From DAOQTX01 sp035340715 (GTDB taxonomy: Bacteria > Bacteroidota > Bacteroidia > AKYH767-A > OLB10), in the NCBI GenBank assembly GCA_035340715.1, contig DAOQTX010000007.1, forward strand, positions 1-62,238: a DNA stretch of 62,238 bases. The letters run 5' to 3'. The position numbers and the translations under genes were made by a program. Below the pieces are notes generated by a model. The model searched no databases and was not told the origin of the DNA. It saw only the letters and a list, made by a program, of their open reading frames with translations. Of the stretch, positions 45,454 to 53,194 are shown in pieces (within the stretch, counting starts at the first letter, position 1; each line of letters opens with the position of its first letter).

Positions 45454-45964
45454 TCACACTTTCGTCCTACTTCTTTGAGATGAAGCTTTGCTTTCGGTTG
45501 TTTTTACTTTGGATGAGCTATTGCCGTGATCCAATGGTTGATCCGACTCACTCAGTTTAATTTTATCCATCATTTCGTTCTCTTCATCTTCTTTGTCAAC
45601 AACATCTTTAACATAAGAAAACCAAGACAACATCTTTTTTATATCTGAATTATATACCCTATTCTCATCAAAATCAGGAAGTACTCCCAAAAAAATCTCG
45701 AAGCAATTTAGGGTCTCCTTTTAAATCCAAAGAAGCGTATTCTGTTTCCATTGCTTTCATCTTCAAAAAAACATCCTTTAAGGGCACCTCTTCCGATTGA
45801 GTAAAGACACTGATATCGTCTAACATACTAATTTGATGAGCTGCGTTAACCGGCTCGCGTTTTCCATTTATCATCGATTCAACTATGAATCCATTTCGTG
45901 TCTGTGCGACCACTTTAAACAATCCACCTTTTCCGGCTACAGATAATATTCCTTTCAGTCCCAT
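45454..45964 (-). pseudogene. DUF5606 protein interrupted by a frameshift at a T7 run
   Basis: Two overlapping frames together make one DUF5606 protein. Frame 1 (45964 to 45674) starts MGLKGILSVAGKGGLFKVVA and runs through ISMLDDISVFTQSEEVPL to LLRDFFGSTS, then a stop. Frame 2 continues as GVLPDFDENRVYNSDIKKML and ends at 45454 with a charged Ser/Lys tail. In family members the RDFF-like and VLPDFDENRVY-like parts are contiguous. On the minus strand the junction is a run of seven T followed by GGG; removing one T joins the frames as DFLGVLPDF. It may be a real pseudogene, a consensus error in a homopolymer, or a slippage site. A perfect -7 box precedes it. Confidence 0.8.
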
Positions 45965-45986
45965 ACCTATTTTATTAATTCTTCTG

Positions 45987-45994
45987 CAAAGATA
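45987..45994 (-). promoter_or_regulatory. -7 box TATCTTTG upstream of the DUF5606 gene
   Basis: Minus-strand TATCTTTG, a perfect TAnnTTTG match, 23 bases before the ATG and 17 bases from the end of the upstream protease gene. Confidence 0.5.
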
Positions 45995-46010
45995 ATTTCT
46001 ATTTGTTACC

Positions 46011-48797
46011 TTATTGCATTACGATCACTTTAGTACTGTAATTCAATTCACCACTTACAAACCGAACTTGGTATATACCATTTTTCAGATCTTCAATGTT
46101 ATATCCCTTATTTAATTCTTCAGTATTAACTTCAGCAGATTTAACTTTCTGTCCGGATACACTGAACCAATCCATGCGTATCGTTTCTTTCAGATTAGCA
46201 GAAATATTAAAATATACCATTCCATTTGAAACTGGATTTGGATACGTTTTCAAAGCACTAGAATTTTGATTCTCTAAAACACTGCTTATAGCATCGTACT
46301 TTATCTGAGCTGCAACAGCTGAAGCCTGGATATCAATTAAAGAGTCTCCACCGATTAATGCAAATGCCACTACTACCGAATCGCCCGGGTTGATATTGAA
46401 TGGTCCTGTACCTACAACATCAATAATATCATTACCTATACCTGTTCCGCCAGCTGTTGAACGCATTGAACTCATGCTTTGAAATTTTTCCTGACTGTCA
46501 TACCCATTAAACATATCTATTCCACCTGCTCCACCCGATACATTGTCAATACCATAATGATAAAAAGGACCTTGTGTAAGTAACTTAATGCCCGCATATA
46601 ATCCATTAGCTTCGGTTGACCATGCATAGCCCATTCTCAAGGCGGCATCTTCAGCTACTTTATTCTTGTTATAATCCATTATGTCCCAATCACAAAATAT
46701 TCCGGCATGCAAGGCATTTAAAATAGTCGATCCATTGTTTTTAATACCATATTCAAAAATTACATACTTAGCATTTACAGGATCGCTCCAAACATAAAAC
46801 CTATGGTTTACTCTCAGGTCCATGGGCATTGTATTTTGGTTGTCATTCATGAGACCTGTCAAATCCAAATCGGATTTCACAGAAGGAATTACATAATTCA
46901 CTCTATTCATAGAAAAGAAATCATTATCAATAGCACCTGCAGGCGATCCTCTCATTCCGTCACTTACAGATGTATTCTGTCCAACCATTAAACCTCCTTC
47001 ATATAGCATGGTTCCTGAAGCATTGTAAATAAATCCGATACCATCTTGCTGATTGGCGCCACTATAACCAATACGGCTATTTGATGTAACAGTAGTAGAA
47101 ATCAAATTCTCATAAACATTAATGTAATCAACATTAATGCTTACTTCTAATAATTGAAAATCAGAATAAGTTCCATCGGTTAACGAGAGTTTTAGAATTA
47201 CTTTAACATTAGGAGGAGCATTTGAATTAATTTTAAAAGAAAAAGGATTTGCGCCATTATTTAATGTAGCTAGAGTAGCTAATGCACCTACATTAACACT
47301 CGAATTCAGAAAAGTGATATACGGTGATGATGACGTTAATGTAGCAACAAGATTGGATGTTGCATCTAAATAATTAATAAAATCACCTGCTATCCGAATG
47401 GTATCGTTAACGACAAATGAGTTGTTATTATAATCAGCGTAAACTATATTCTCATATCGCACAGCAGGTCCGTTTTGTGTTAGTGCATTAACCATATCAA
47501 TTCTTCCTTTGCCCAATTGATCAACATAAGGAGTATTACCAGATATCCCATATATGTTATCGCATGTTACTCTCATTTTCTCTGCAATTTGAAGTGCACT
47601 CAATGATGGAAACATAGACCATACCACTCCGGTAGCTCCTGCACAAATGGGTGCGGCCATGGAAGTACCTCCCTGAAAAGAGTACCCGTTATTAAAATAA
47701 GTTGAATAAATGTTGTCGCCAGGAGCACATACATCAACAAATCCGCCATAATTAGAAAAACTTGCTTTAGTATCGCTTGAGTTGGTAGCAGCCACACTTA
47801 AAACTTTATCATACGCTGCAGGAAAGAAAGGAATGTTGTTGTTGAAGTTTCCGGCAGCTCCAATTACCAATGATCCTTTATTAATAGTGGCATAATCGAT
47901 TATAGTCTGTCCGAAAGAACCACCTCCATTACTTCCCCATGAGCAGTTTATAATTTTGCATCCTTGATCGGCAGCATATACTATTCCTTCGTACGCATGA
48001 GTCAAGGCACCAGCTGCATTTGAGATTTTAACAGGCAAAAACTTGCAGCGATATCCCGGACCCGCCACGCCAATATTATTATTGGTACTGGCTGAAGAAC
48101 ATCCTGAAACATGTGAACCGTGTGGATTGATATTAACCATCGGATCATTGTCGTTTTCACCTAAATCCCATCCCCTATAATTATCTGTATATCCATCATT
48201 ATCATCATCCAATCCATTGATAAGATCATCATAGTTGTATTTTATATTGTCTACCAAATCAGGATGATCCCAATCCGTTCCGGTATCGGTTATGCCAATG
48301 ACCATATTGGTATCGCCTTGCGAAATATCCCATGCCGCATATGCATTGATGTTGGTTAGATAGTACTGAAATGCTAAAGAAGGATCGTTTGGCGTGAAAC
48401 TTACACTAGGAATGTATTTCGGTTCAACAAACTCAAATAAGTTTGTTCGAATCAAACGATTGATCTCTTTAATCAGATCTGTTTTACTGGATGTTGTTAC
48501 TTCATATATTAAAGATAAATCAACCAAAGATTTTCCATGGCGATCATACTTTTGGGTAGGGGTTTCCTTTTCAGGGAACATTTTTTTTAAACTTACAATT
48601 TGTTTCCCTATCAATGCGTCTATTGCCGGAATTGCAATTCGTTGCTTCGAGCAATAGTTTCTGTATTCGCCTTTTACTTTAAGTACTATAGTATTGGACT
48701 GATAATCGCTTTGAGAAACCGAAGGGCTTAATGAAAATTGAGCTTGTGATTGAAAAATAGTCAGGCAACATAAAAGTGCGCAAATGATTGATTTCAT
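46011..48797 (-). CDS. Secreted subtilisin-like (S8) protease with T9SS sorting domain
   Basis: A 928-residue extracellular protease. The signal peptide is MKSIICALLCCLTIFQSQA, cleaved before QFSL, followed by a propeptide-like region to about 140. The triad is Asp171 (GITDTGTDWDHPDL), His226 (NPHGSHVSGCSSA) and Ser379 (GGTSMAAPICAGATGVVW), with the oxyanion stretch CSWGSNGGG and GAAGNFNN. A calcium-loop-like DDDNDGYTDN (about 197-206) lies between Asp and His. After the catalytic domain come several hundred residues of beta-rich repeats, then a T9SS sorting domain with KTYPNPVSNGMVYFN and the end YSTKVIVMQ. It differs in architecture from the protease at 10004-12145. Confidence 0.93.
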   Translation of the reverse strand: MKSIICALLCCLTIFQSQAQFSLSPSVSQSDYQSNTIVLKVKGEYRNYCSKQRIAIPAIDALIGKQIVSLKKMFPEKETPTQKYDRHGKSLVDLSLIYEVTTSSKTDLIKEINRLIRTNLFEFVEPKYIPSVSFTPNDPSLAFQYYLTNINAYAAWDISQGDTNMVIGITDTGTDWDHPDLVDNIKYNYDDLINGLDDDNDGYTDNYRGWDLGENDNDPMVNINPHGSHVSGCSSASTNNNIGVAGPGYRCKFLPVKISNAAGALTHAYEGIVYAADQGCKIINCSWGSNGGGSFGQTIIDYATINKGSLVIGAAGNFNNNIPFFPAAYDKVLSVAATNSSDTKASFSNYGGFVDVCAPGDNIYSTYFNNGYSFQGGTSMAAPICAGATGVVWSMFPSLSALQIAEKMRVTCDNIYGISGNTPYVDQLGKGRIDMVNALTQNGPAVRYENIVYADYNNNSFVVNDTIRIAGDFINYLDATSNLVATLTSSSPYITFLNSSVNVGALATLATLNNGANPFSFKINSNAPPNVKVILKLSLTDGTYSDFQLLEVSINVDYINVYENLISTTVTSNSRIGYSGANQQDGIGFIYNASGTMLYEGGLMVGQNTSVSDGMRGSPAGAIDNDFFSMNRVNYVIPSVKSDLDLTGLMNDNQNTMPMDLRVNHRFYVWSDPVNAKYVIFEYGIKNNGSTILNALHAGIFCDWDIMDYNKNKVAEDAALRMGYAWSTEANGLYAGIKLLTQGPFYHYGIDNVSGGAGGIDMFNGYDSQEKFQSMSSMRSTAGGTGIGNDIIDVVGTGPFNINPGDSVVVAFALIGGDSLIDIQASAVAAQIKYDAISSVLENQNSSALKTYPNPVSNGMVYFNISANLKETIRMDWFSVSGQKVKSAEVNTEELNKGYNIEDLKNGIYQVRFVSGELNYSTKVIVMQ

Positions 48798-48913
48798 AAT
48801 AAATATTTAGCTAACGAATTTACATAAAACAATTGACGTTTGAAGAACAGAACAAGTTGCATCAAACTTCGGTTTTACCTTTTTTAATAGAGAGATGTAA
48901 TGATTGTGTAAAC

Positions 48914-48945
48914 AAAGAGGGGTTGCCATATGGCAACCCCTCTTT
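48914..48945 (-). terminator. Perfect 32-base palindromic terminator after HU gene
   Basis: Fifteen-base arms (48914-48928 AAAGAGGGGTTGCCA; 48931-48945 its complement) around a two-base centre form one perfect palindrome. It lies 20 bases after the HU stop on the minus strand and ends in a short T-rich run on both strands, so it may stop transcription from either side. Confidence 0.85.
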
Positions 48946-48964
48946 TAATGCTTTGCGAAAAAGA

Positions 48965-49237
48965 TTACTTAACGCGAGAAGCTAAGTCAGAGCCTGGCTT
49001 AAATTTAGCTACCGTTTTTGCAGGTATCTTAATTTCTTTTCCAGTTTGTGGATTACGACCAACTCTAGCTGCTCTTTTAGTAGTAGAGAAAGTACCGAAT
49101 CCTACTAAAGCTACACGATCTCTCTTTTTAAGAGCTTTAGTTGTTACTGTGATAAAACCATCAAGTGCTCTGGTTGCATCAGCTTTTGAAATCTTTGCTT
49201 CGTTAGCAATTGCGTCAATTAATTCAGCTTTGTTCAT
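48965..49237 (-). CDS. hup: HU-family DNA-binding protein
   Basis: A 90-residue nucleoid protein of the HU family that bends and compacts DNA as a dimer. It starts MNKAELIDAIANEAKISKAD. The DNA-binding arm contains ALVGFGTFSTTKRAARVGRN, with RNPQTGKEIKIPA at its tip, where Pro intercalates. Length and spacing match canonical HU. It has a clear promoter with 20-base spacing and a perfect palindromic terminator, so it is a single-gene unit as expected for an abundant protein. Confidence 0.96.
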   Translation of the reverse strand: MNKAELIDAIANEAKISKADATRALDGFITVTTKALKKRDRVALVGFGTFSTTKRAARVGRNPQTGKEIKIPAKTVAKFKPGSDLASRVK

Positions 49238-49266
49238 TTTAATTTATTATTTAATGATTAGTGACA

Positions 49267-49297
49267 CTAAAGTATAGTGTATCCTTTATATACACAA
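49267..49297 (-). promoter_or_regulatory. HU promoter: TTG, 20-base spacer, TACTTTAG
   Basis: Minus-strand TTG at 49295-49297, exactly 20 bases, then TACTTTAG at 49267-49274 (one mismatch to TAnnTTTG), 29 bases before the hup ATG. Confidence 0.6.
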
Positions 49298-49321
49298 GCT
49301 TACAAGCGACTAAGGTGCTGA

Positions 49322-49392
49322 ATTGTTGATAAATAGGGGGTTTTGTTAATAACTCAGCCCTACATGCCCCTATTTATAAGCGATTCAACAAT
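49322..49392. repeat. Long interrupted inverted repeat upstream of hup
   Basis: Arm 49322-49339 (ATTGTTGATAAATAGGGG) pairs with 49367-49392: eleven perfect pairs, then seven more after an asymmetric bulge of about 7-8 bases, around a 27-base loop. It lies between the end of the E1 gene (49544) and the HU promoter. It could be the E1 terminator, although the T-rich tail is weak, or a protein- or RNA-structured element. The rest of this roughly 300-base gap (49393-49543) holds no gene I can see, only a 14-base palindrome TTAACAGCTGTTAA at 49534-49547 over the E1 stop. Confidence 0.6.
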
Positions 49393-49543
49393 GATAAAAA
49401 TCAAGAATATGTTTTCCAGCAAAAAGGAATATATTCAATAGCCCAATGTTTGCAATAGTTTCAAGACATCAACCCATCCAACAAAAGAAAAATAATTTTG
49501 AAATAAAAGTTAATCCACCTGGCAACAGCGTAATTAACAGCTG

Positions 49544-51622
49544 TTAAGAAATAAGCATTTGCTTCATTACCACATCAACTTTTTCAGCATTGGGAATCAT
49601 CGTTTTCTCTAAGGTAATGTTCAAGGGGATGGCAGGCAAGTTCTCAGAACCTATTACATCAACAGCAGCATCCAAATAATCGAAGCAGTGTTTTTGAATT
49701 CTACCAGCAATTGAAAGGGCAAAACTATTTTCTAAGGGTTCCTCACTAATGACTAAACATTTTCCGTGCTTGCGTACTGATTCATAAATGGCCGTTTCAT
49801 CCAATGGCATAATAGTTCTAAGATCGATTATTTCCACATGACCAGGATAATGACGTGCAGCATTCTTTGCCCAATAAACTCCCATGCCATAAGTAATAAC
49901 CGAAAGCGTTTCTCCGCTTTCAATAAATTCCTGCTTTGCCTCTAATACCAATCTCGATTTGCCAATGGGCACCATATAGTTTTCATCAGGCTCAATGCTT
50001 CTGGCTTCTTCTGTACCCTTTATTTTCGACCAATACAATCCTTTATGTTCCAATATAACCACAGGATTAGGATCGTAATAGGCTGCCTTCATTAATCCTT
50101 TGAGATCTGCACCGGTAGAAGGATACACCACTTTAATTCCCTTTATGTTTGATAATACCGACTCTACACTACTGGAATGATAGGGACCTCCACTACCATA
50201 CGCTCCAATGGGAACTCGAATAATACAGCTTACCGGCCATTTACCATTAGACAAATAACAGGAACGTGCAACTTCAGTAAACAATTGATTTAAGCCCGGC
50301 CATATATAATCGGCAAACTGTACTTCAACAATTGGCTTTAATCCTACAGCCGACATTCCCACAGTGCTGCCGATAATGAATGCTTCCTGAATGGGTGTAT
50401 TGAATGTTCTTTCGTCTCCAAATTTTTGAGCCAAGGTTGCCGCTTCCCTAAATACTCCTCCCAATCGTGCACCAACGTCTTGTCCATATAGCAAACATTC
50501 CGGATGCTTTTCCATTAACTCTTGAATAGCAAACAAAGCGCAATCCACCATTACAGTTGCTTCTTTGCCTTCGGGTTTGCGATTGCCTGTTTCTTCAGTA
50601 ATAGGTGTAGGAGCAAACATGTGCGTATACAAATCTTCCGGCTTAGGATCATCGGCTGCAAGAGCTCTGATGAATTCTTGCTTCACATATTCAGAAGCAA
50701 TGCTATCTATTTGATTTAATTCCTGTGCATCAAAGCCAAGATCGATTAATTGTGTTTTGAACTTTGGCAGCGGATCACTTTTCATAGCTTCGTCCAAGTC
50801 ATCTCTATACCATTCCTTTCGAACACCAGATGTATGATGATTCAATAATGGAACGCTGGCATGCAACAATACCGGTCTTCTTTCCTTGCGAATGATGTTT
50901 AATAAATCGCGTATAGTTTCAAAACATGAAAAGAAATCTGTGCCATCAATTGATCTTACTTCCATTCCCGAAAAACCTCTGGCATATTCCGCAGCGTTCA
51001 TCACTCGTACCTCGTCACTGTAGGCGCTGATATCCCACTCGTTGTCCTGCACCAAATACAATATGGGTAATGATTTTAAAACCGCCATTTGAAAAGCTTC
51101 GCTTACTTCTCCTTCAGTAACAGAAGCATCGCCCAATGAACAAACACAAACAGGTTTTTCATCCGGTACAGGAAAACATTGCGTACGTTCTATATATCGC
51201 ATACCAAGTGCAACTCCTGTTGCAGGTATGGCTTGCATTCCGGTAGCAGAGCTTTGGTGTGGTATTTTGGGAAAATCATCTCTCCGTAAACTTGGATGAG
51301 AATAATACGTTCGCCCTCCACTGAAAGGATCATCTCGCTTAGCTAAAAGTTGTAGCATTAACTCATATGGGGTAAGGCCCATAGCAAGAAGCATACTGTC
51401 ATCTCTGTAGTAAGGTGATGCAAAATCTTGAGGCAATAGTTGTAGTCCCATGGCAATTTGTATCGCTTCATGTCCTCTTGAAGTTGCGTGTACGTACTTG
51501 GCGGTAATTTCTTTGTTCGCCTCATACAATTCAGCCATATGTTTGGCTTGTTGCATGTAACGATAGGCGGTCAGCAATAACTCTTTATCAAGGTTTGATC
51601 TATGTAGTTGTTCTTTCAACAT
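49544..51622 (-). CDS. 2-oxoacid dehydrogenase E1, fused alpha and beta subunits (second copy)
   Basis: A second fused E1 of the 2-oxoacid dehydrogenase type, 692 residues, shorter than the copy at 13078-15537 because the linker is short. The alpha half shows ATSRGHEAIQIAMGLQLLPQ, SPYYRDDSMLLAMGL, and the ThDP motif from SLGDASVTEGEVSEAF to YLVQDNEWDIS. The beta half shows LLYGQDVGARLGGVFREA, TPIQEAFIIGSTVGMSAVGL, FADYIWPGLNQL and CLVISEEPLENSFA. Substrates of the branched-chain type are the best guess. The stop falls in a 14-base palindrome. No E2 or E3 gene is adjacent. Confidence 0.92.
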   Translation of the reverse strand: MLKEQLHRSNLDKELLLTAYRYMQQAKHMAELYEANKEITAKYVHATSRGHEAIQIAMGLQLLPQDFASPYYRDDSMLLAMGLTPYELMLQLLAKRDDPFSGGRTYYSHPSLRRDDFPKIPHQSSATGMQAIPATGVALGMRYIERTQCFPVPDEKPVCVCSLGDASVTEGEVSEAFQMAVLKSLPILYLVQDNEWDISAYSDEVRVMNAAEYARGFSGMEVRSIDGTDFFSCFETIRDLLNIIRKERRPVLLHASVPLLNHHTSGVRKEWYRDDLDEAMKSDPLPKFKTQLIDLGFDAQELNQIDSIASEYVKQEFIRALAADDPKPEDLYTHMFAPTPITEETGNRKPEGKEATVMVDCALFAIQELMEKHPECLLYGQDVGARLGGVFREAATLAQKFGDERTFNTPIQEAFIIGSTVGMSAVGLKPIVEVQFADYIWPGLNQLFTEVARSCYLSNGKWPVSCIIRVPIGAYGSGGPYHSSSVESVLSNIKGIKVVYPSTGADLKGLMKAAYYDPNPVVILEHKGLYWSKIKGTEEARSIEPDENYMVPIGKSRLVLEAKQEFIESGETLSVITYGMGVYWAKNAARHYPGHVEIIDLRTIMPLDETAIYESVRKHGKCLVISEEPLENSFALSIAGRIQKHCFDYLDAAVDVIGSENLPAIPLNITLEKTMIPNAEKVDVVMKQMLIS

Positions 51623-51675
51623 TTAATCAAATGCTAAGGGCGCACAAGTTACTATTAATGATGTTCTAATTCAAT

Positions 51676-52311
51676 TCAGAATTCTGATTTTGTGAAAAAA
51701 TAGGTAGCATTTTCTTCCATATCATCATAGGTGACAACCTCTGCTGTTCCATGTTCCAAAAAATATCCGCACAAAGCGAAATCTCCAATACAGAAAAAAG
51801 TATGTGCCAACAGGAAACCGAGTATTAACATAGTGCAATTAGCCTGATGGTAAAATATGATTATACCTATCAAACCTGCCATTAGAAAAACCGCACAGGG
51901 AAGAAAGGCAACAAAGAAAAATTTCTTCCAATTCATTACATGATGATGAGCACAAGCCATAAACATCAGTTTTTTCCATTGTGCTTTGAAAGAAATTTTT
52001 TTTGCACCGGTAATCAAAAAACCAATACCGTGTATTGCTTCATGAAACGGAACACTTAATAAACTGCTCAATAAGCCTGCACTAAAATACAGCAGCATAC
52101 TTAGATTATCTGATTGTTCATTTAATTTATAGATAAAGTATAAAACAACGCTAAGAAGAAAAAGCATAGCGTTAAGTGCTTTAAACCAAAACATAATCTT
52201 GTTTTTCTTTCCGATATATTCTATTAAAAAATAAACCAAGGAATGATGATCTACCCGATCTTTCAATTGAAAGCCTTTTTGAAGCAATTGCTCAACGAGC
52301 GATGAACTCAT
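51676..52311 (-). CDS. DUF3267 putative zincin membrane peptidase
   Basis: A 211-residue membrane protein with about five hydrophobic segments and a buried HEXXH motif: VPFHEAIHGIGFLITGA near residue 90. This matches the DUF3267 family of putative zinc metallopeptidases. Further conserved-looking residues are WKKLMFMACAHHHVMNWKK (an HHH cluster) and a late His/Asp area. Whether it is active is unknown. Its start overlaps the stop of the enoyl-CoA hydratase gene by one base (TAATG), so the two are translated in tandem. Confidence 0.8.
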   Translation of the reverse strand: MSSSLVEQLLQKGFQLKDRVDHHSLVYFLIEYIGKKNKIMFWFKALNAMLFLLSVVLYFIYKLNEQSDNLSMLLYFSAGLLSSLLSVPFHEAIHGIGFLITGAKKISFKAQWKKLMFMACAHHHVMNWKKFFFVAFLPCAVFLMAGLIGIIIFYHQANCTMLILGFLLAHTFFCIGDFALCGYFLEHGTAEVVTYDDMEENATYFFTKSEF

Positions 52312-53081
52312 TACTTTATTTGCGCTTTAAATTTGGCAATCGCATTTTTGGTAAAGTCGCTTAACACCAATTGGCCACTTATGGCTGCACGTTCGTTTAA
52401 CAATGCTTCCCAATCTTCACAACCCTTCCAAAAGATTTTTTTCAATTCACTCATTGCTTCTGGATTTGATGAAACCAATTGGTGGCACAATTGATCGATG
52501 CTGTTGTCCATTTGATTGGCATCCGCTGAAAGTGAAGCGTATAATCCACATTGATGAGCCCACTGTGCACTATGCCATTGTGTTGCATTGATTGTCATAG
52601 CAGAAAATGCAGCTGTACCTACTTTTCGTTCCACTGCGGGACCAACAACAAAAGGACCAATACCTACCGCCAGTTCACTAAGTTTTACGGATGCAGTTTC
52701 TAATGCAAATGTATAATCAGCAGCGGCTGCAATGCCTACTCCTCCTCCTACGGCTTTTCCCTGCACACGAGCAATGACAAATTTTGGAACCAATCGAATG
52801 GCATTTATTACCATTGCAAATCCTGAAAAAAAGTAAGTCCCACTTTCTTTATCGTTAATGCTCACCAATTCATCAAATGAAGCTCCTGCACAAAATGCTT
52901 TTTCACCTTCACTCTTTAGCAGAATTACTTTTACTGCATCATCATTTCCGGCATGGCTAATTGCAGCTGCCAATTCTCTCAACACGGCTCCGGGCAAACT
53001 ATTGCTTTGTGGATGAAAAAATGTGATTACACCTATTCCATTTCTTACTTCAGATTTAACATGTCCTTTTTGATCGCTCAT
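52311..53081 (-). CDS. Enoyl-CoA hydratase/isomerase family protein
   Basis: A 256-residue crotonase-fold protein. The oxyanion-hole segment AFCAGASFDELVSI and the helix AVGGGVGIAAAADYTFAL are present, with the loop SELAVGIGPFVVGPAVERKV after them. The usual catalytic Glu pair is not obvious: GIGPFVVGP replaces the common GLxPGxG(G/A)T. It may be an isomerase, a methylglutaconyl-type hydratase or another family reaction. The N-terminus opens with KSEVRNGIGVITFFHPQSNS. It is translationally coupled to DUF3267 and divergent from the cytochrome gene. Confidence 0.87.
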   Translation of the reverse strand: MSDQKGHVKSEVRNGIGVITFFHPQSNSLPGAVLRELAAAISHAGNDDAVKVILLKSEGEKAFCAGASFDELVSINDKESGTYFFSGFAMVINAIRLVPKFVIARVQGKAVGGGVGIAAAADYTFALETASVKLSELAVGIGPFVVGPAVERKVGTAAFSAMTINATQWHSAQWAHQCGLYASLSADANQMDNSIDQLCHQLVSSNPEAMSELKKIFWKGCEDWEALLNERAAISGQLVLSDFTKNAIAKFKAQIK

Positions 53082-53194
53082 TATTTATAAATTTTTGTAA
53101 AGATAATAGGATCATAGGGTTTCATAAAAATTCTTTATTACTAGACTGATCGCCTTAAATTCAATATCTTTATACCAATCTTCCAAGCTTGACC

